This document shows positions 32,361-40,409 of a stretch of DNA of 64,000 nt, piece after piece. The DNA lies in the IMG/VR virus record IMGVR_UViG_3300042886_000261, positions 1 through 64,000 of that record; one strand, written 5' to 3'. The position numbers were made by a program, and so were the translations under genes. The DNA is from a virus. Each line of letters opens with the position of its first letter. Position 1 is the first letter of the stretch. The notes under the pieces were generated by a model that was given only the letters and a program-made list of their open reading frames with translations, was not told the origin of the DNA and did not search any database.

Positions 32361-32752
32361 TGGAAAAGAAAAAGAAATACTGTTCAGGTTGTGAATCTGA
32401 GCAATATATCTGGAAAGCACATGAAGGAAATAAGTATTGTAAAAATTGCTGGGGTAAGATCCAGTCTAAAGATCCTGATCATAAGGTGATACCACAAGTT
32501 TCTGCAAAAAGAAAGAAACTTGATGTTGAGTATCTTAAATTAAGGGCAAAACATATGGAAAAGTTTCCGTTATGCCAAATTAAAGTTGCTGGCTGTACTA
32601 ATATGGGTACAGATATACATCATACATATGCAGGCTCTAATAGAGATGCATTTTACTTGATTCAGTCAACTTGGGCTGTAACATGTAGAAATTGTCATAA
32701 TTATGTGCATGAAAATCCAGCAAAAGCAAGAACAATGGGTTGGTTAAAATAA
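32360..32752 (+). CDS. HNH-type endonuclease
   Basis: 130 residues. An N-terminal zinc ribbon (YCSGCESEQYIWKAH, YCKNCWG) is followed by an HNH domain: FPLCQIKVAGCTNMGTDIHH, YAGSNRD, then TCRNCHNYVHENPAKA. The HH, N and H plus two CxxC knuckles match HNH nucleases. Similar proteins occur in crAss-like phages either as homing enzymes or as packaging/recombination nucleases. It overlaps the lipoprotein stop by one base. Confidence 0.8.
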   Translation: MEKKKKYCSGCESEQYIWKAHEGNKYCKNCWGKIQSKDPDHKVIPQVSAKRKKLDVEYLKLRAKHMEKFPLCQIKVAGCTNMGTDIHHTYAGSNRDAFYLIQSTWAVTCRNCHNYVHENPAKARTMGWLK

Positions 32753-32765
32753 AATACAATTAATT

Positions 32766-33017
32766 ATGAATACAAATAATATAACTAAAAGACCATGTGT
32801 ACTTGTAGCACATGCTCATTTTTGTGATAGTCCTCATTATTATATTACTGATAAAAAAACTAAAAAAGTAAAGTATTTTACTGATGAAAAAGCTGAACAT
32901 TATATAGATAAACACAGTGAAAAAGGGTATGATGAAACTTTAGTAAAAAATTATACCTTTAATCCAGATTTTCCTGAGTATCAAATAAATGGTAAAGGGC
33001 CTGAAGTATACGGTTAA
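32766..33017 (+). CDS. Hypothetical protein (83 aa)
   Basis: MNTNNITKRPCVLVAHAHFC, His-rich start, then KTKKVKYFTDEKAEHYIDKH. No family recognised. Confidence 0.6.
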   Translation: MNTNNITKRPCVLVAHAHFCDSPHYYITDKKTKKVKYFTDEKAEHYIDKHSEKGYDETLVKNYTFNPDFPEYQINGKGPEVYG

Positions 33018-33028
33018 AATAAATTGAT

Positions 33029-33391
33029 ATGAAAACATTAAGACATGCTAAAGGTATTGAATGCAATCATCCACATGTCATTGAGGTTATTTTAAGTAAA
33101 TTTGTTACTTGTCCTCATTGTAAGATATTGCTAAGAGATCCTGATATTAAAACTAAATTTGAACAGCAAAGAATATCTGAAATTGAAAATGAAAAGTCTA
33201 AATTAGAAGACTTGGATAAAAAATTAATTGAAGAAAAACAAGTTATTTTTTCAGGTAATACTTTTAAATGCCCAAAATGTAATTCATTTATGGTACAAAG
33301 AATAAATAGTAAAACCAGTGAAATATTTTTTGGGTGTAAAGCATATCCAATATGTAAAGCAACTAAAAACGTAAAAATTATAAAAAGATGA
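33029..33391 (+). CDS. Topoisomerase-type zinc-finger protein
   Basis: 120 residues with an N-terminal CPHC knuckle, a coiled coil (residues ~45-75), and a C-terminal FKCPKCNSFMVQRINSKTSE then FFGCKAYPICKATKNV, matching the C4 zinc finger found at the C-terminus of type IA topoisomerases. No topoisomerase catalytic domain is present. Probably a DNA-binding accessory to the helicase encoded next (overlap of 4 bases). Confidence 0.7.
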   Translation: MKTLRHAKGIECNHPHVIEVILSKFVTCPHCKILLRDPDIKTKFEQQRISEIENEKSKLEDLDKKLIEEKQVIFSGNTFKCPKCNSFMVQRINSKTSEIFFGCKAYPICKATKNVKIIKR

Positions 33392-34488
33392 AAAGAGAAG
33401 AGATACAACAGTTAGCACTTGATGCTACTGATAAGAAAAAAAGATCTGGATTATCATTAGCAACAGGAATTGGCAAGACTTTAGTAGCCCTATTACACAT
33501 GGAGAAAAACATAACTCCATTGATGAATGTATTAGTGGTAGCACCTAAGTTAAGTATCTTTACATCTTGGAGAGCTGAAGCAATAAAGTTTAAAAAGTCA
33601 CATCTTATGGATAATGTAAAGTTCACAACTTATTTAAGTTTGAATAAACTTGATCCTAGAGAGTATGATATGATATACTTTGATGAGGCTCACTCATTAT
33701 TACCTACACATAAAACATTTTTGGATGAGTATACCGGTAAAATCTTAGGATTAACCGGTACTCCTCCTAAAAATACACATAGTGAGAAAGGTGAGATGAT
33801 GCAAGAGTTCTATCCTATATGTTATGAATATCTTACTGATGATGCTGTTAATGATAATATCTTAAATGATTATAAAATCATTGTACATGAGATTAAACTA
33901 GACAACATCAACAAAAATGTAAAAGCAGGTAGTAAGTATAAACAATTCTTTACTACTGAAGTAGCTAATTATCAGTACTGGTGTAATAGAATAGATATGT
34001 CTAGACCAGGTAAAGAACAACAGATAGCTAGAATCATGAGGATGAAAGCTATGATGGAGTATCCAAGTAAAGAAAAGTATACTAAACTATTGAGTAATTC
34101 AATTAGTTCTAAGTGTATAATATTTGCTAATACTCAAGAACAGGCTGATGTGTTATGCACAAATAGCTATCATAGTACTAATCCTGAGTCTAATGAGAAT
34201 CTTAATATGTTTAAGTCAGGTGATATTACCAGACTATCATGTGTATTGCAGTTAAGTGAGGGTATTAATATTCCTGAGTTAAAGCAATGCATTATTCTAC
34301 ATGCATATGGTAATGAGCGTAAGGCCTCACAACGTATTGGGAGATGTTTACGTCTTGCAGTTGATGAGACAGCTACTATTCATATACTATGTTATGTAGA
34401 TACTATTGATAAGAGTTGGGTTACTGAAGCATTATCAGGATTTGATCAGGATAAAATAGAGTGGAAAAATTTTAATATTAAATTATGA
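33388..34488 (+). CDS. Superfamily 2 helicase
   Basis: 366 residues. Motif I ATGIGKTLVAL (residues ~26-36), motif Ia VLVVAPKLS, motif II IYFDEAHSLL (DEAH), motif III LTGTPP, then LSEGINIPELKQCIILHAYG (motif V) and SQRIGRCLRL (motif VI, QRxGRxxR). A complete, compact SF2 translocase/helicase of the kind found in crAss-like replication modules. It likely remodels DNA during replication or recombination. Confidence 0.9.
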   Translation: MKREEIQQLALDATDKKKRSGLSLATGIGKTLVALLHMEKNITPLMNVLVVAPKLSIFTSWRAEAIKFKKSHLMDNVKFTTYLSLNKLDPREYDMIYFDEAHSLLPTHKTFLDEYTGKILGLTGTPPKNTHSEKGEMMQEFYPICYEYLTDDAVNDNILNDYKIIVHEIKLDNINKNVKAGSKYKQFFTTEVANYQYWCNRIDMSRPGKEQQIARIMRMKAMMEYPSKEKYTKLLSNSISSKCIIFANTQEQADVLCTNSYHSTNPESNENLNMFKSGDITRLSCVLQLSEGINIPELKQCIILHAYGNERKASQRIGRCLRLAVDETATIHILCYVDTIDKSWVTEALSGFDQDKIEWKNFNIKL

Positions 34489-34703
34489 AACCAAAAGAAA
34501 AAGCAGAAGAGTTAGTTGAAAAGTTCTATTCAAGAGCCACATCCTATTCTTTAGATAGAAAAAATCAGAATGAAAATGCTAAACAATGTGCATTAATTGC
34601 AGTTGATGAGATAATGAAACAATGCTATGATTATAGAGATATTGATTTACAAGCATCTTATGATTATTGGGAAGAAGTTAAATCTGAAATAGAAAAATTA
34701 TGA
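34485..34703 (+). CDS. Hypothetical helical protein (72 aa)
   Basis: MKPKEKAEELVEKFYSRATS then NAKQCALIAVDEIMKQCYDY. The pattern AEELVxxF...AKxCALIAVDEI..........YWxEVKxEIEKL is a common small phage protein. Function unknown. Overlaps both neighbours by 4 bases. Confidence 0.7.
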   Translation: MKPKEKAEELVEKFYSRATSYSLDRKNQNENAKQCALIAVDEIMKQCYDYRDIDLQASYDYWEEVKSEIEKL

Positions 34704-35074
34704 CAGCAAAATTAGTTAAAGATAGTAATGGTTATTGGTTAGATTCTAATGATGAAGTTATTAAAGATTTTTTACAAGAAGGTAAATTATCTAAAGAGAA
34801 CTGTGATGAGATATTTGGAGTAGTTGATGTTGATAAGTTGGCAGAAGAAGAAACAAGAAAATATTTACCAGGTTGTCCTGAAAATATAATGAATTTCATA
34901 GCACATAAAAGATTCTTTAAAATAGCTTTTGAACAAGCAATGGAGTTGTATCAACCAAAAGTAATTAATGTTGATGTAAAAATGAAAATTGTAAAAGAAG
35001 AGTCTACAAAAAATTCACCAGCTAAAACATTTAAATTAGATGAAAATGATTGTTTAATACTTAAAAAAATATAA
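34700..35074 (+). CDS. Hypothetical protein (124 aa)
   Basis: MTAKLVKDSNGYWLDSNDEV; central AHKRFFKIAFEQAMELYQPK. Overlaps the upstream gene. No recognised family. Confidence 0.65.
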   Translation: MTAKLVKDSNGYWLDSNDEVIKDFLQEGKLSKENCDEIFGVVDVDKLAEEETRKYLPGCPENIMNFIAHKRFFKIAFEQAMELYQPKVINVDVKMKIVKEESTKNSPAKTFKLDENDCLILKKI

Positions 35075-35075
35075 G

Positions 35076-35282
35076 ATGTATAAAATAACAAGAACAGTGA
35101 TAGATTTATCTTCTATCCCAGTAGAATTAAGATGTCATCCTTTAATACCTACAATTAAGCATTCATATGCTGAGTTTCACTATAGTAAAGAAGGAGATGA
35201 TGATTCTTTAACAACTTATTTAATTGAGACATATCCTAGTCTTAGACGTAAAATATCATTTTTAATTTATATAGATATATGA
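35076..35282 (+). CDS. Hypothetical protein (68 aa)
   Basis: MYKITRTVIDLSSIPVELRC; stop overlaps the next small gene's start. No recognised motif. Confidence 0.6.
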   Translation: MYKITRTVIDLSSIPVELRCHPLIPTIKHSYAEFHYSKEGDDDSLTTYLIETYPSLRRKISFLIYIDI

Positions 35283-35374
35283 AAAAAAGAATTGTAGAAA
35301 TAATTATATTTTTAATTGGATTTATAGGTGGAAGTGCAATTTTACATTATATATTAAATTATGGCAGAATATGA
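35279..35374 (+). CDS. Membrane micropeptide (31 aa)
   Basis: MKKRIVEIIIFLIGFIGGSA: one membrane helix with a positive N-terminus, so likely an N-in orientation. ATGA-coupled to the upstream gene and overlapping the next start. Function unknown. Confidence 0.5.
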   Translation: MKKRIVEIIIFLIGFIGGSAILHYILNYGRI

Positions 35375-35873
35375 TCAAGACAATGTCAAATTCATAAGAG
35401 CACTGGTAAAAATATCTAGTGCTCTTTATGATATTGATGAAATGAAAAAGAATAAGAAGTTTAAGTATGCATTAAAGAAAGATGTATCTGAATGGCATGA
35501 ATGGTCTGAAGAGTATATTAAAGAACCAATGAGTGTATTTGGTGATACTGATGCTAATGCTTTAATGACGCTGATACAGATTTTTGATGATTATAGTCAT
35601 AAAATTCACATAAAAGATGAATTTAATACTAGATTAAACTTATTTTTGGCTAAAATTGCATCAGCAAGATGGGATTTAATCCAGCTTGAAGTTGATAATA
35701 AATCAAGAATGAGCTTATTGATTAAGAATATAGAAATATTAACTAGTAAAGGTTACTTTAAGTCTTATACAGACTATATAGATCCTTATGGTAAAGGTTT
35801 TACTGATATTGTTGATTCTATGAATAAAGTAGGAAACACAATAATAGTAGGAACTGAAGAAAATAATTTGTAA
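35361..35873 (+). CDS. Hypothetical helical protein (170 aa)
   Basis: MAEYDQDNVKFIRALVKISS; mostly helical, acidic. No motif recognised. Confidence 0.6.
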   Translation: MAEYDQDNVKFIRALVKISSALYDIDEMKKNKKFKYALKKDVSEWHEWSEEYIKEPMSVFGDTDANALMTLIQIFDDYSHKIHIKDEFNTRLNLFLAKIASARWDLIQLEVDNKSRMSLLIKNIEILTSKGYFKSYTDYIDPYGKGFTDIVDSMNKVGNTIIVGTEENNL

Positions 35874-35889
35874 ATTAATATATAAAAAC

Positions 35890-36138
35890 ATGGTTTTGGA
35901 AAAGACACATAAAATAACATTGTATAATGATGACAACCATGATTTTTTATATATCATAGCTTGTCTCATTAAAATATGTAAGCACTCACCTGATCAAGCT
36001 GAGCAGTGTGCTATAATAGTAGATAATAAAGGTTCATATGATATTATGTCTGGTGCATTTAATGATATCTTTGATATATATAACCAATTATCTGATCTAG
36101 AATTAAATGTAGAGATAGGTGAAAGTCAAGTTCATTAA
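35890..36138 (+). CDS. ClpS-like adaptor candidate
   Basis: 82 residues: EKTHKITLYNDDNHDFLYII, then ACLIKICKHSPDQAEQCAII. The phrase xLYNDDxHxFxxVIxxLxxxxxxSxxQAxxxAxxVxxxG is characteristic of ClpS, the N-degron adaptor of ClpAP, where NDD binds the ClpA/peptide interface and the Asp pair contacts the N-terminus. A phage-encoded ClpS-like protein could redirect host proteolysis. The C-terminal half (DLELNVEIGESQVH) also matches ClpS end strand. The motif match is strong but short. Confidence 0.65.
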   Translation: MVLEKTHKITLYNDDNHDFLYIIACLIKICKHSPDQAEQCAIIVDNKGSYDIMSGAFNDIFDIYNQLSDLELNVEIGESQVH

Positions 36139-36140
36139 GT

Positions 36141-36407
36141 ATGATCAAGGTTATTTGCATTAACTCAAAAAATAAACCCAATAAGATTCCTTTAAGTCAA
36201 TGGCCAGTAGAAAATCAATTCTACACAGTGGTGAAAGTAATGAATATGGGTATTCAAGCTAACACATATGGATATGAGTTAGAAGAAATAAATCTTGATG
36301 GATGTTTTCCTTATGAATATTATAATGCTAATAGATTTGCTGTAGTAAGTACAAGCAAGACTAAGAAAGCAGAAGAAATTCTTGAAGAAGATTTTGCATT
36401 AGTTTAA
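36141..36407 (+). CDS. Hypothetical protein (88 aa)
   Basis: MIKVICINSKNKPNKIPLSQ then W-PVENQFYTVVKVMNMG and YELEEINLDGCFPYEYYNAN. The layout (VICINxxxxPxxIPxxxW...YxVxxV......YxLxEIxL....PYxxYxxxRF) is a well-known small protein of Bacteroidota phages, function unknown. Located right after the ClpS-like gene. Confidence 0.7.
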   Translation: MIKVICINSKNKPNKIPLSQWPVENQFYTVVKVMNMGIQANTYGYELEEINLDGCFPYEYYNANRFAVVSTSKTKKAEEILEEDFALV

Positions 36408-36417
36408 CTTAAATAAA

Positions 36418-36780
36418 ATGAATAAAACAGAATTAGAAGAAGCTGCTGAAAGATATTACATAAACTGTATCCCATCAGATAGACATTCATTTATTAATGG
36501 TGCTTTATGGCAAGCTAAAAGAATGTATAGTGAGGCAGGATTTATTACTAACAATTTAATTATAAACACTATGGAAACAATTGACATAAAAGAACTATTA
36601 AAGTATTTAGTTCTAAACACTAACCAAAGCAGTCCTTTTCTCTCCCCTGAAATAACACATACCCTCGATCTTTATCCTTTATTAAATAAGATTGCAGAAC
36701 TAAGAGGTATGACTCCAGAAGAAAATGGAGAACAATACAACGCAATAGGTGATGAATTATTTCCACCTAAAATAATTTAA
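36418..36780 (+). CDS. Hypothetical protein (120 aa)
   Basis: MNKTELEEAAERYYINCIPS; the N-terminal DRHSFINGALWQAKRMYSEA recalls small phage proteins with F-x-x-GAxWxA. The second half from METIDIKELL (position about 36571) could be an independent initiation. Function unknown. Confidence 0.6.
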   Translation: MNKTELEEAAERYYINCIPSDRHSFINGALWQAKRMYSEAGFITNNLIINTMETIDIKELLKYLVLNTNQSSPFLSPEITHTLDLYPLLNKIAELRGMTPEENGEQYNAIGDELFPPKII

Positions 36781-36792
36781 AAAGAAATAATT

Positions 36793-36885
36793 ATGACTAC
36801 ACTAACATTATTAATAATTCATATAGGTTTTGTCTTATGGTTTTATGTAGGATATAGATTTGGTAAACAATTTAAAAAAAAATAG
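36793..36885 (+). CDS. Membrane micropeptide (30 aa)
   Basis: MTTLTLLIIHIGFVLWFYVG then a basic end: a single transmembrane helix. Function unknown. Confidence 0.45.
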   Translation: MTTLTLLIIHIGFVLWFYVGYRFGKQFKKK

Positions 36886-36886
36886 T

Positions 36887-37060
36887 ATGAAAAAAGAAAA
36901 TGTATTTGCTACAAGCTTATTTATATACATAGCATGTACTCAGTTATTTAGCATGCATTTTTGGTATTTATGGGCTCAACATCATGGGTTCTTAAGTACT
37001 GTATTTGTAGGTCCTATAGTAGCTGAGATTAAAGGATTCCTGTTTCCATTTTTTATTTAA
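36887..37060 (+). CDS. Small membrane protein (57 aa)
   Basis: MKKENVFATSLFIYIACTQL; hydrophobic, two candidate membrane segments (residues ~6-22 and 33-57). Longer reading rejected because it begins inside the preceding micropeptide. Function unknown. Confidence 0.5.
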   Translation: MKKENVFATSLFIYIACTQLFSMHFWYLWAQHHGFLSTVFVGPIVAEIKGFLFPFFI

Positions 37061-37063
37061 ACT

Positions 37064-37516
37064 ATGGAGTACACTAAAGATGATGTTATACAAGAGTTAA
37101 GAGATTTTTGTAATACACATAAAACCAAAGAAAGACATGTAACTGATAGGAGAAACTATTTAATTGCTATACTTTATTATGAATTTGCAATGGCAGAAAC
37201 AGAAATTGTTTCACACACAAATTTAACTAGTAGAAGTACAATTAATCATGCAAAAAGATCTGGGTATGAGTTATATATGACAAAAGATAAAGGTTATCTT
37301 GAAAACATTAAAGATTTAGTTATTAAGTATCCGTGTAAATTTAAAGATCTTAATGTAAAAACAAGAACATGTTTACCGTCAACAACAATGTCTGTATCAT
37401 TATCACATCCTAATATTATAATACTTAATAATTATATGAAAGCAAAAAATATTGACAATGTTGATGATGCAGTTAAAAAATTAATCATATCAGTCTTAAA
37501 GTTATGGGAAGAATAA
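37064..37516 (+). CDS. DnaA-C-terminal-like DNA-binding protein
   Basis: 150 residues. Residues ~25-70 (RRNYLIAILYYEFAMAETEI, TNLTSRSTINHAKRS) resemble the DnaA C-terminal helix-turn-helix, where STVxHAxR is the signature. The second half (HPNIIILNNYMKAKNIDNVD) could be a ribbon-helix-helix-like dimerisation region. It may bind the phage origin or act as a regulator; the AAA+ part of DnaA is absent. Confidence 0.55.
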   Translation: MEYTKDDVIQELRDFCNTHKTKERHVTDRRNYLIAILYYEFAMAETEIVSHTNLTSRSTINHAKRSGYELYMTKDKGYLENIKDLVIKYPCKFKDLNVKTRTCLPSTTMSVSLSHPNIIILNNYMKAKNIDNVDDAVKKLIISVLKLWEE

Positions 37517-37647
37517 AAGAAATATATATTGATTTAATTAATCAGTACGGACATGTGGATGATATTCCACTAGATGTTGAAATTGGAGATTATATAGCTA
37601 AAAAAAGAGAAAATGAAGAAGAAAGAGAAGAAAAGAGAGATCAGTGA
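37504..37647 (+). CDS. Small hypothetical protein (47 aa)
   Basis: MGRIKEIYIDLINQYGHVDD, ending in a charged helix (KKRENEEEREEKRDQ). Overlaps the upstream gene by 13 bases. The IYxxxxNxYGxxxxxxLxxYxxxKxxExE layout suggests a small conserved phage protein; function unknown. Confidence 0.5.
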   Translation: MGRIKEIYIDLINQYGHVDDIPLDVEIGDYIAKKRENEEEREEKRDQ

Positions 37648-37783
37648 TATAAAAACTGCATGTTGTAATGCAGATTGGTATATAAGATCAAGAGGTAATT
37701 ACAGATGTGAAAAATGTGATGGTGACATTGCATTACAAATCCTATATTATGGTATGCTAATTAATGACTCTAAAAAAAAATGA
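37613..37783 (+). CDS. Zinc-ribbon microprotein (56 aa)
   Basis: MKKKEKKREISDIKTACCNA, then YRCEKCDGDIALQI: CC and CxxC would form a zinc ribbon. It overlaps the upstream gene by 35 bases and the next gene by 4. Function unknown. Confidence 0.5.
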   Translation: MKKKEKKREISDIKTACCNADWYIRSRGNYRCEKCDGDIALQILYYGMLINDSKKK

Positions 37784-37974
37784 AGCATTTTCTAAAATAT
37801 CTTACAGTATGGATTAGTCAAAACTTGGCTATTCCATTCTGGACAATTGGACATTTACATCTTATGGTAAATGTTTATGAAGATATTATAGAAGTTATTG
37901 CATCATGTGGCATGAATTTAATAGTTGCCATAGGATTTATTATTGATTATATAGATCAGAGAAAAAACCGTTAA
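37780..37974 (+). CDS. Small membrane protein (64 aa)
   Basis: MKHFLKYLTVWISQNLAIPF, with a central hydrophobic stretch (IEVIASCGMNLIVAIGFIID). ATGA-coupled to the zinc-ribbon gene. Function unknown. Confidence 0.5.
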   Translation: MKHFLKYLTVWISQNLAIPFWTIGHLHLMVNVYEDIIEVIASCGMNLIVAIGFIIDYIDQRKNR

Positions 37975-37984
37975 CTTAAATAAT

Positions 37985-38212
37985 ATGGGTTTACAGGAAG
38001 AATGGAATGAAAGAAGAAATACTGTAAAGATGCATAATCAAGTGGTTAAAAAGAATATTGTAAAAAAAAATATTATTATTAATCAGACTGATTTAGATAA
38101 ATGTTTTATACATTTAGGCTGGAAAAACACAACTGATGCTTTTTATAATCTTGATTACACACCTTTTATGGGAGTTCTTAATGATTATATGGCAAAGTTG
38201 ATTAAAAAATAA
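37985..38212 (+). CDS. Hypothetical basic protein (75 aa)
   Basis: MGLQEEWNERRNTVKMHNQV; Lys/Asn-rich. No motif recognised. Confidence 0.5.
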   Translation: MGLQEEWNERRNTVKMHNQVVKKNIVKKNIIINQTDLDKCFIHLGWKNTTDAFYNLDYTPFMGVLNDYMAKLIKK

Positions 38213-38217
38213 ATATT

Positions 38218-38289
38218 ATGAAAACATCATTAGTTATCACATGTATAGTAATTTGTATTATTTATTATCAAATTAGAAACAGTGATTGA
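38218..38289 (+). CDS. Membrane micropeptide (23 aa)
   Basis: MKTSLVITCIVICIIYYQIR: a single hydrophobic helix. Very short; inclusion rests on the ordered spacing between neighbours. Confidence 0.35.
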   Translation: MKTSLVITCIVICIIYYQIRNSD

Positions 38290-38290
38290 T

Positions 38291-38503
38291 ATGGAAGATT
38301 TATATGGAATTGAGTTAATGTTAAAATGGATTAAGTATAAAGTGACAAATAAAACAAGTATGCTAAGAAAAAGAAAAATAATAAAAAAGTCACCTATAAA
38401 TAATTCTATGATAATTAAAAAGCATAATCATAGAAAATTATATAGAGAATACATAGAAAAGAAAGCAAGCACAGGATTTTACACACAAACAATTAATTAT
38501 TAA
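38291..38503 (+). CDS. Hypothetical basic protein (70 aa)
   Basis: MEDLYGIELMLKWIKYKVTN, very basic middle (MLRKRKIIKKSPINN). ATG at 38291, directly after the stop of the micropeptide. Function unknown. Confidence 0.45.
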   Translation: MEDLYGIELMLKWIKYKVTNKTSMLRKRKIIKKSPINNSMIIKKHNHRKLYREYIEKKASTGFYTQTINY

Positions 38504-38519
38504 CTTGGTCAGTAGTAAT

Positions 38520-38726
38520 ATGAAGACAAAATATAAAATATTAAAATCACAGTACTCATATGGTGGGTATTTTGTACAAACTAAAGAAGGCTTTTTTGGC
38601 TTTTGGAGATATAGTAAAGATCCACAAGGATTTATTATATTATTCTCAACAGCAATGGAGGCTGAAGACTATATTGATAACATAATAGAAGAAAAATTAA
38701 AAAATGAAGCAGCAAGAACTAACTGA
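38520..38726 (+). CDS. Hypothetical protein (68 aa)
   Basis: MKTKYKILKSQYSYGGYFVQ then GFFGFWRYSKDPQGFIILFS: an aromatic beta-rich small protein. The YKILKS...GGYxVQxKxGxFGFW pattern recurs in small phage proteins. Start at the first true ATG. Function unknown. Confidence 0.55.
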   Translation: MKTKYKILKSQYSYGGYFVQTKEGFFGFWRYSKDPQGFIILFSTAMEAEDYIDNIIEEKLKNEAARTN

Positions 38727-38961
38727 AGCAGGATTTGATAAAGTAATTGTTACTAAGGAAGAATCTGGTGATAAAAATGATTATTACTATTACTCATATG
38801 AAATAAACTCTGATGTAATACTGATATCAAATGAAAGTGATGAGATAAATAATAATCAGTGGAAAGTATATGAGCACTCTTGGGGTGTTGCTATGACAGA
38901 TATTGAAGATGTAGTATTACTTATTGACTTATTTAAAAAGTGGAGTAAAATACCATTATAA
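38704..38961 (+). CDS. Hypothetical protein (85 aa)
   Basis: MKQQELTEAGFDKVIVTKEE, acidic, Tyr-rich (KNDYYYYSYEIN). Overlaps the upstream gene by 23 bases. Function unknown. Confidence 0.55.
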   Translation: MKQQELTEAGFDKVIVTKEESGDKNDYYYYSYEINSDVILISNESDEINNNQWKVYEHSWGVAMTDIEDVVLLIDLFKKWSKIPL

Positions 38962-38980
38962 CCTTTAAAACAAAACCAAT

Positions 38981-39367
38981 ATGTTTAGCGCAAAATTTAT
39001 TAAGAAAAATGGAAAACTCACCTACAAAACTGAAAAGGAAAGTTTAGCTTATGCTGAATTTGTAAAATTAGTAGAAGAAGATGAGGAATTAGAAATGTTT
39101 ATTAGCATTCAAGGTAAATCTGGATCTTATGCACAAATCTCAAAAATACATGTATGTATTAGAGAAATGGCAAAAGAATCAGGATATACATTTGATGAAA
39201 TGAAAAAACTTGTCAAAACACAAGCAGGATTATGCTTTGATGTAAATGATGAAGGTAGAAAGCTTGAGATGTGCAAATCATTTGCTGAGTGTTCAAGTGA
39301 TGAGCTATCCCAAGCTGTTCAAGCATGTATAGAAATAGGAGCAGAGTACAATATTAATCTAGCGTAG
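38981..39367 (+). CDS. Conserved phage protein, possible recombination mediator
   Basis: 128 residues: FISIQGKSGSYAQISKIHVC, then REMAKESGYTFDEMKKLVKT and QAGLCFD. The layout loosely recalls NinB/Orf-type recombination mediators of phages (KIHxxxRELAxxTGxTxEExKxxVK). It overlaps the end of the convergent gene at 39354. Function uncertain. Confidence 0.55.
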   Translation: MFSAKFIKKNGKLTYKTEKESLAYAEFVKLVEEDEELEMFISIQGKSGSYAQISKIHVCIREMAKESGYTFDEMKKLVKTQAGLCFDVNDEGRKLEMCKSFAECSSDELSQAVQACIEIGAEYNINLA

Positions 39368-39674
39368 GTTCTACATAACCTTCATCTCCTGGTTCAAGAA
39401 CTTCTTTCTCATCAAAAAGATTTTGCTCTACAGAAAGTCTTTCAATTTCAGCTATCATTAAAGTAACAGTGTAAAAAGATTGCTCAACTTGAGACATCTT
39501 TGAGTAATCTGCAGCTTTAATAGTTTCAAATGACTTTTCAGAAGCTTCTGGACCAGCCAATTGAATTTGATTGTATAAGTAAAACAAGTTATTCTTTAAC
39601 ATAAAGTAATATGCTTTGTTTACTGGGACACTGATTTGAGCATCATCTTTTAATTCTTTTACTTTTATAGCCAT
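39354..39674 (-). CDS. Lone minus-strand gene in the plus block
   Basis: A 106-residue protein (MAIKVKELKDDAQISVPVNK) with helical character and an acidic C-terminus (EKEVLEPGDEGYVEPTLD). It faces the plus-strand block, converging with the 38981 gene over 14 bases and starting divergent from UNG, and no plus-strand frame fills this interval. Amino-acid composition is normal, which argues for a real gene. It may be expressed with the late/virion set; a virion or internal protein is a guess. Confidence 0.7.
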   Translation of the reverse strand: MAIKVKELKDDAQISVPVNKAYYFMLKNNLFYLYNQIQLAGPEASEKSFETIKAADYSKMSQVEQSFYTVTLMIAEIERLSVEQNLFDEKEVLEPGDEGYVEPTLD

Positions 39675-39694
39675 GGCTTAAAATTTTAATTAGT

Positions 39695-40408
39695 ATGACA
39701 ACAAATATAAACATAAATGAAATAAAAGAAAAATTAAACGCAAAATTAATTGAATCAGGATGGGCAAGAGTTCTCAGAGGGTTTATATTTAGTAGTGAGT
39801 TTGATACTATTTTATTGACATTGATAAAAGATTCACAGGAAGATAGACGGTTTACTCCATTTATGAAGTATGTGTTTAGAGCATTTGAAGAATGTCCATA
39901 TGATGAACTCAAGGTAGTGATAATTGGACAAGATCCATATTCTGGAATTGAACAAGCTGATGGACTTGCTTTCTCATGTGCTTTTGAAAAGAAACCATTA
40001 CCAGCATTGGAATATTTATTACAAGCTGTTAATGATACTGTATATGAGTCTGAGAGCATTTCTAATGACAAAGACTTAAAGAGATGGAGTAACCAAGGTA
40101 TTCTAATGCTAAATAGTGCCCTTACTACAACAATAGGCAAACCAAATTCACATATAGAATTATGGAGACCAATGATGGCATATGTATTAGATTACCTTAA
40201 AATCTACAATCCTGGATTATGTTATATTTTGATGGGAAGAACTTCAGAACAGTTAATTGATTACTTATCTGAAAAAGATCCTTTATTTATTTTAACACAT
40301 CCTATGAATGCTATATCTTTAGGTAAAAAGAAATGGCCATGTGATGATGTATTTAGAAAAGTATCTGAGATTACAAAAAAGAATTATAATTTTGATATAA
40401 AGTGGTAA
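39695..40408 (+). CDS. ung: Uracil-DNA glycosylase, family 1
   Basis: 237 residues. The water-activating loop is GQDPYS (residues ~78-83; canonical GQDPYH), followed by QADGLAFSCAFEKKPLPALE; then GILMLNSALTT and, near residue 206, THPMNAIS in place of the HPSPLS loop, with the catalytic His retained. It removes uracil from DNA. The His-to-Ser change in the first motif and the altered Leu-loop region are departures from the bacterial enzyme. It lies at the head of the replication gene run. Confidence 0.9.
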   Translation: MTTNININEIKEKLNAKLIESGWARVLRGFIFSSEFDTILLTLIKDSQEDRRFTPFMKYVFRAFEECPYDELKVVIIGQDPYSGIEQADGLAFSCAFEKKPLPALEYLLQAVNDTVYESESISNDKDLKRWSNQGILMLNSALTTTIGKPNSHIELWRPMMAYVLDYLKIYNPGLCYILMGRTSEQLIDYLSEKDPLFILTHPMNAISLGKKKWPCDDVFRKVSEITKKNYNFDIKW

Positions 40409-40409
40409 T

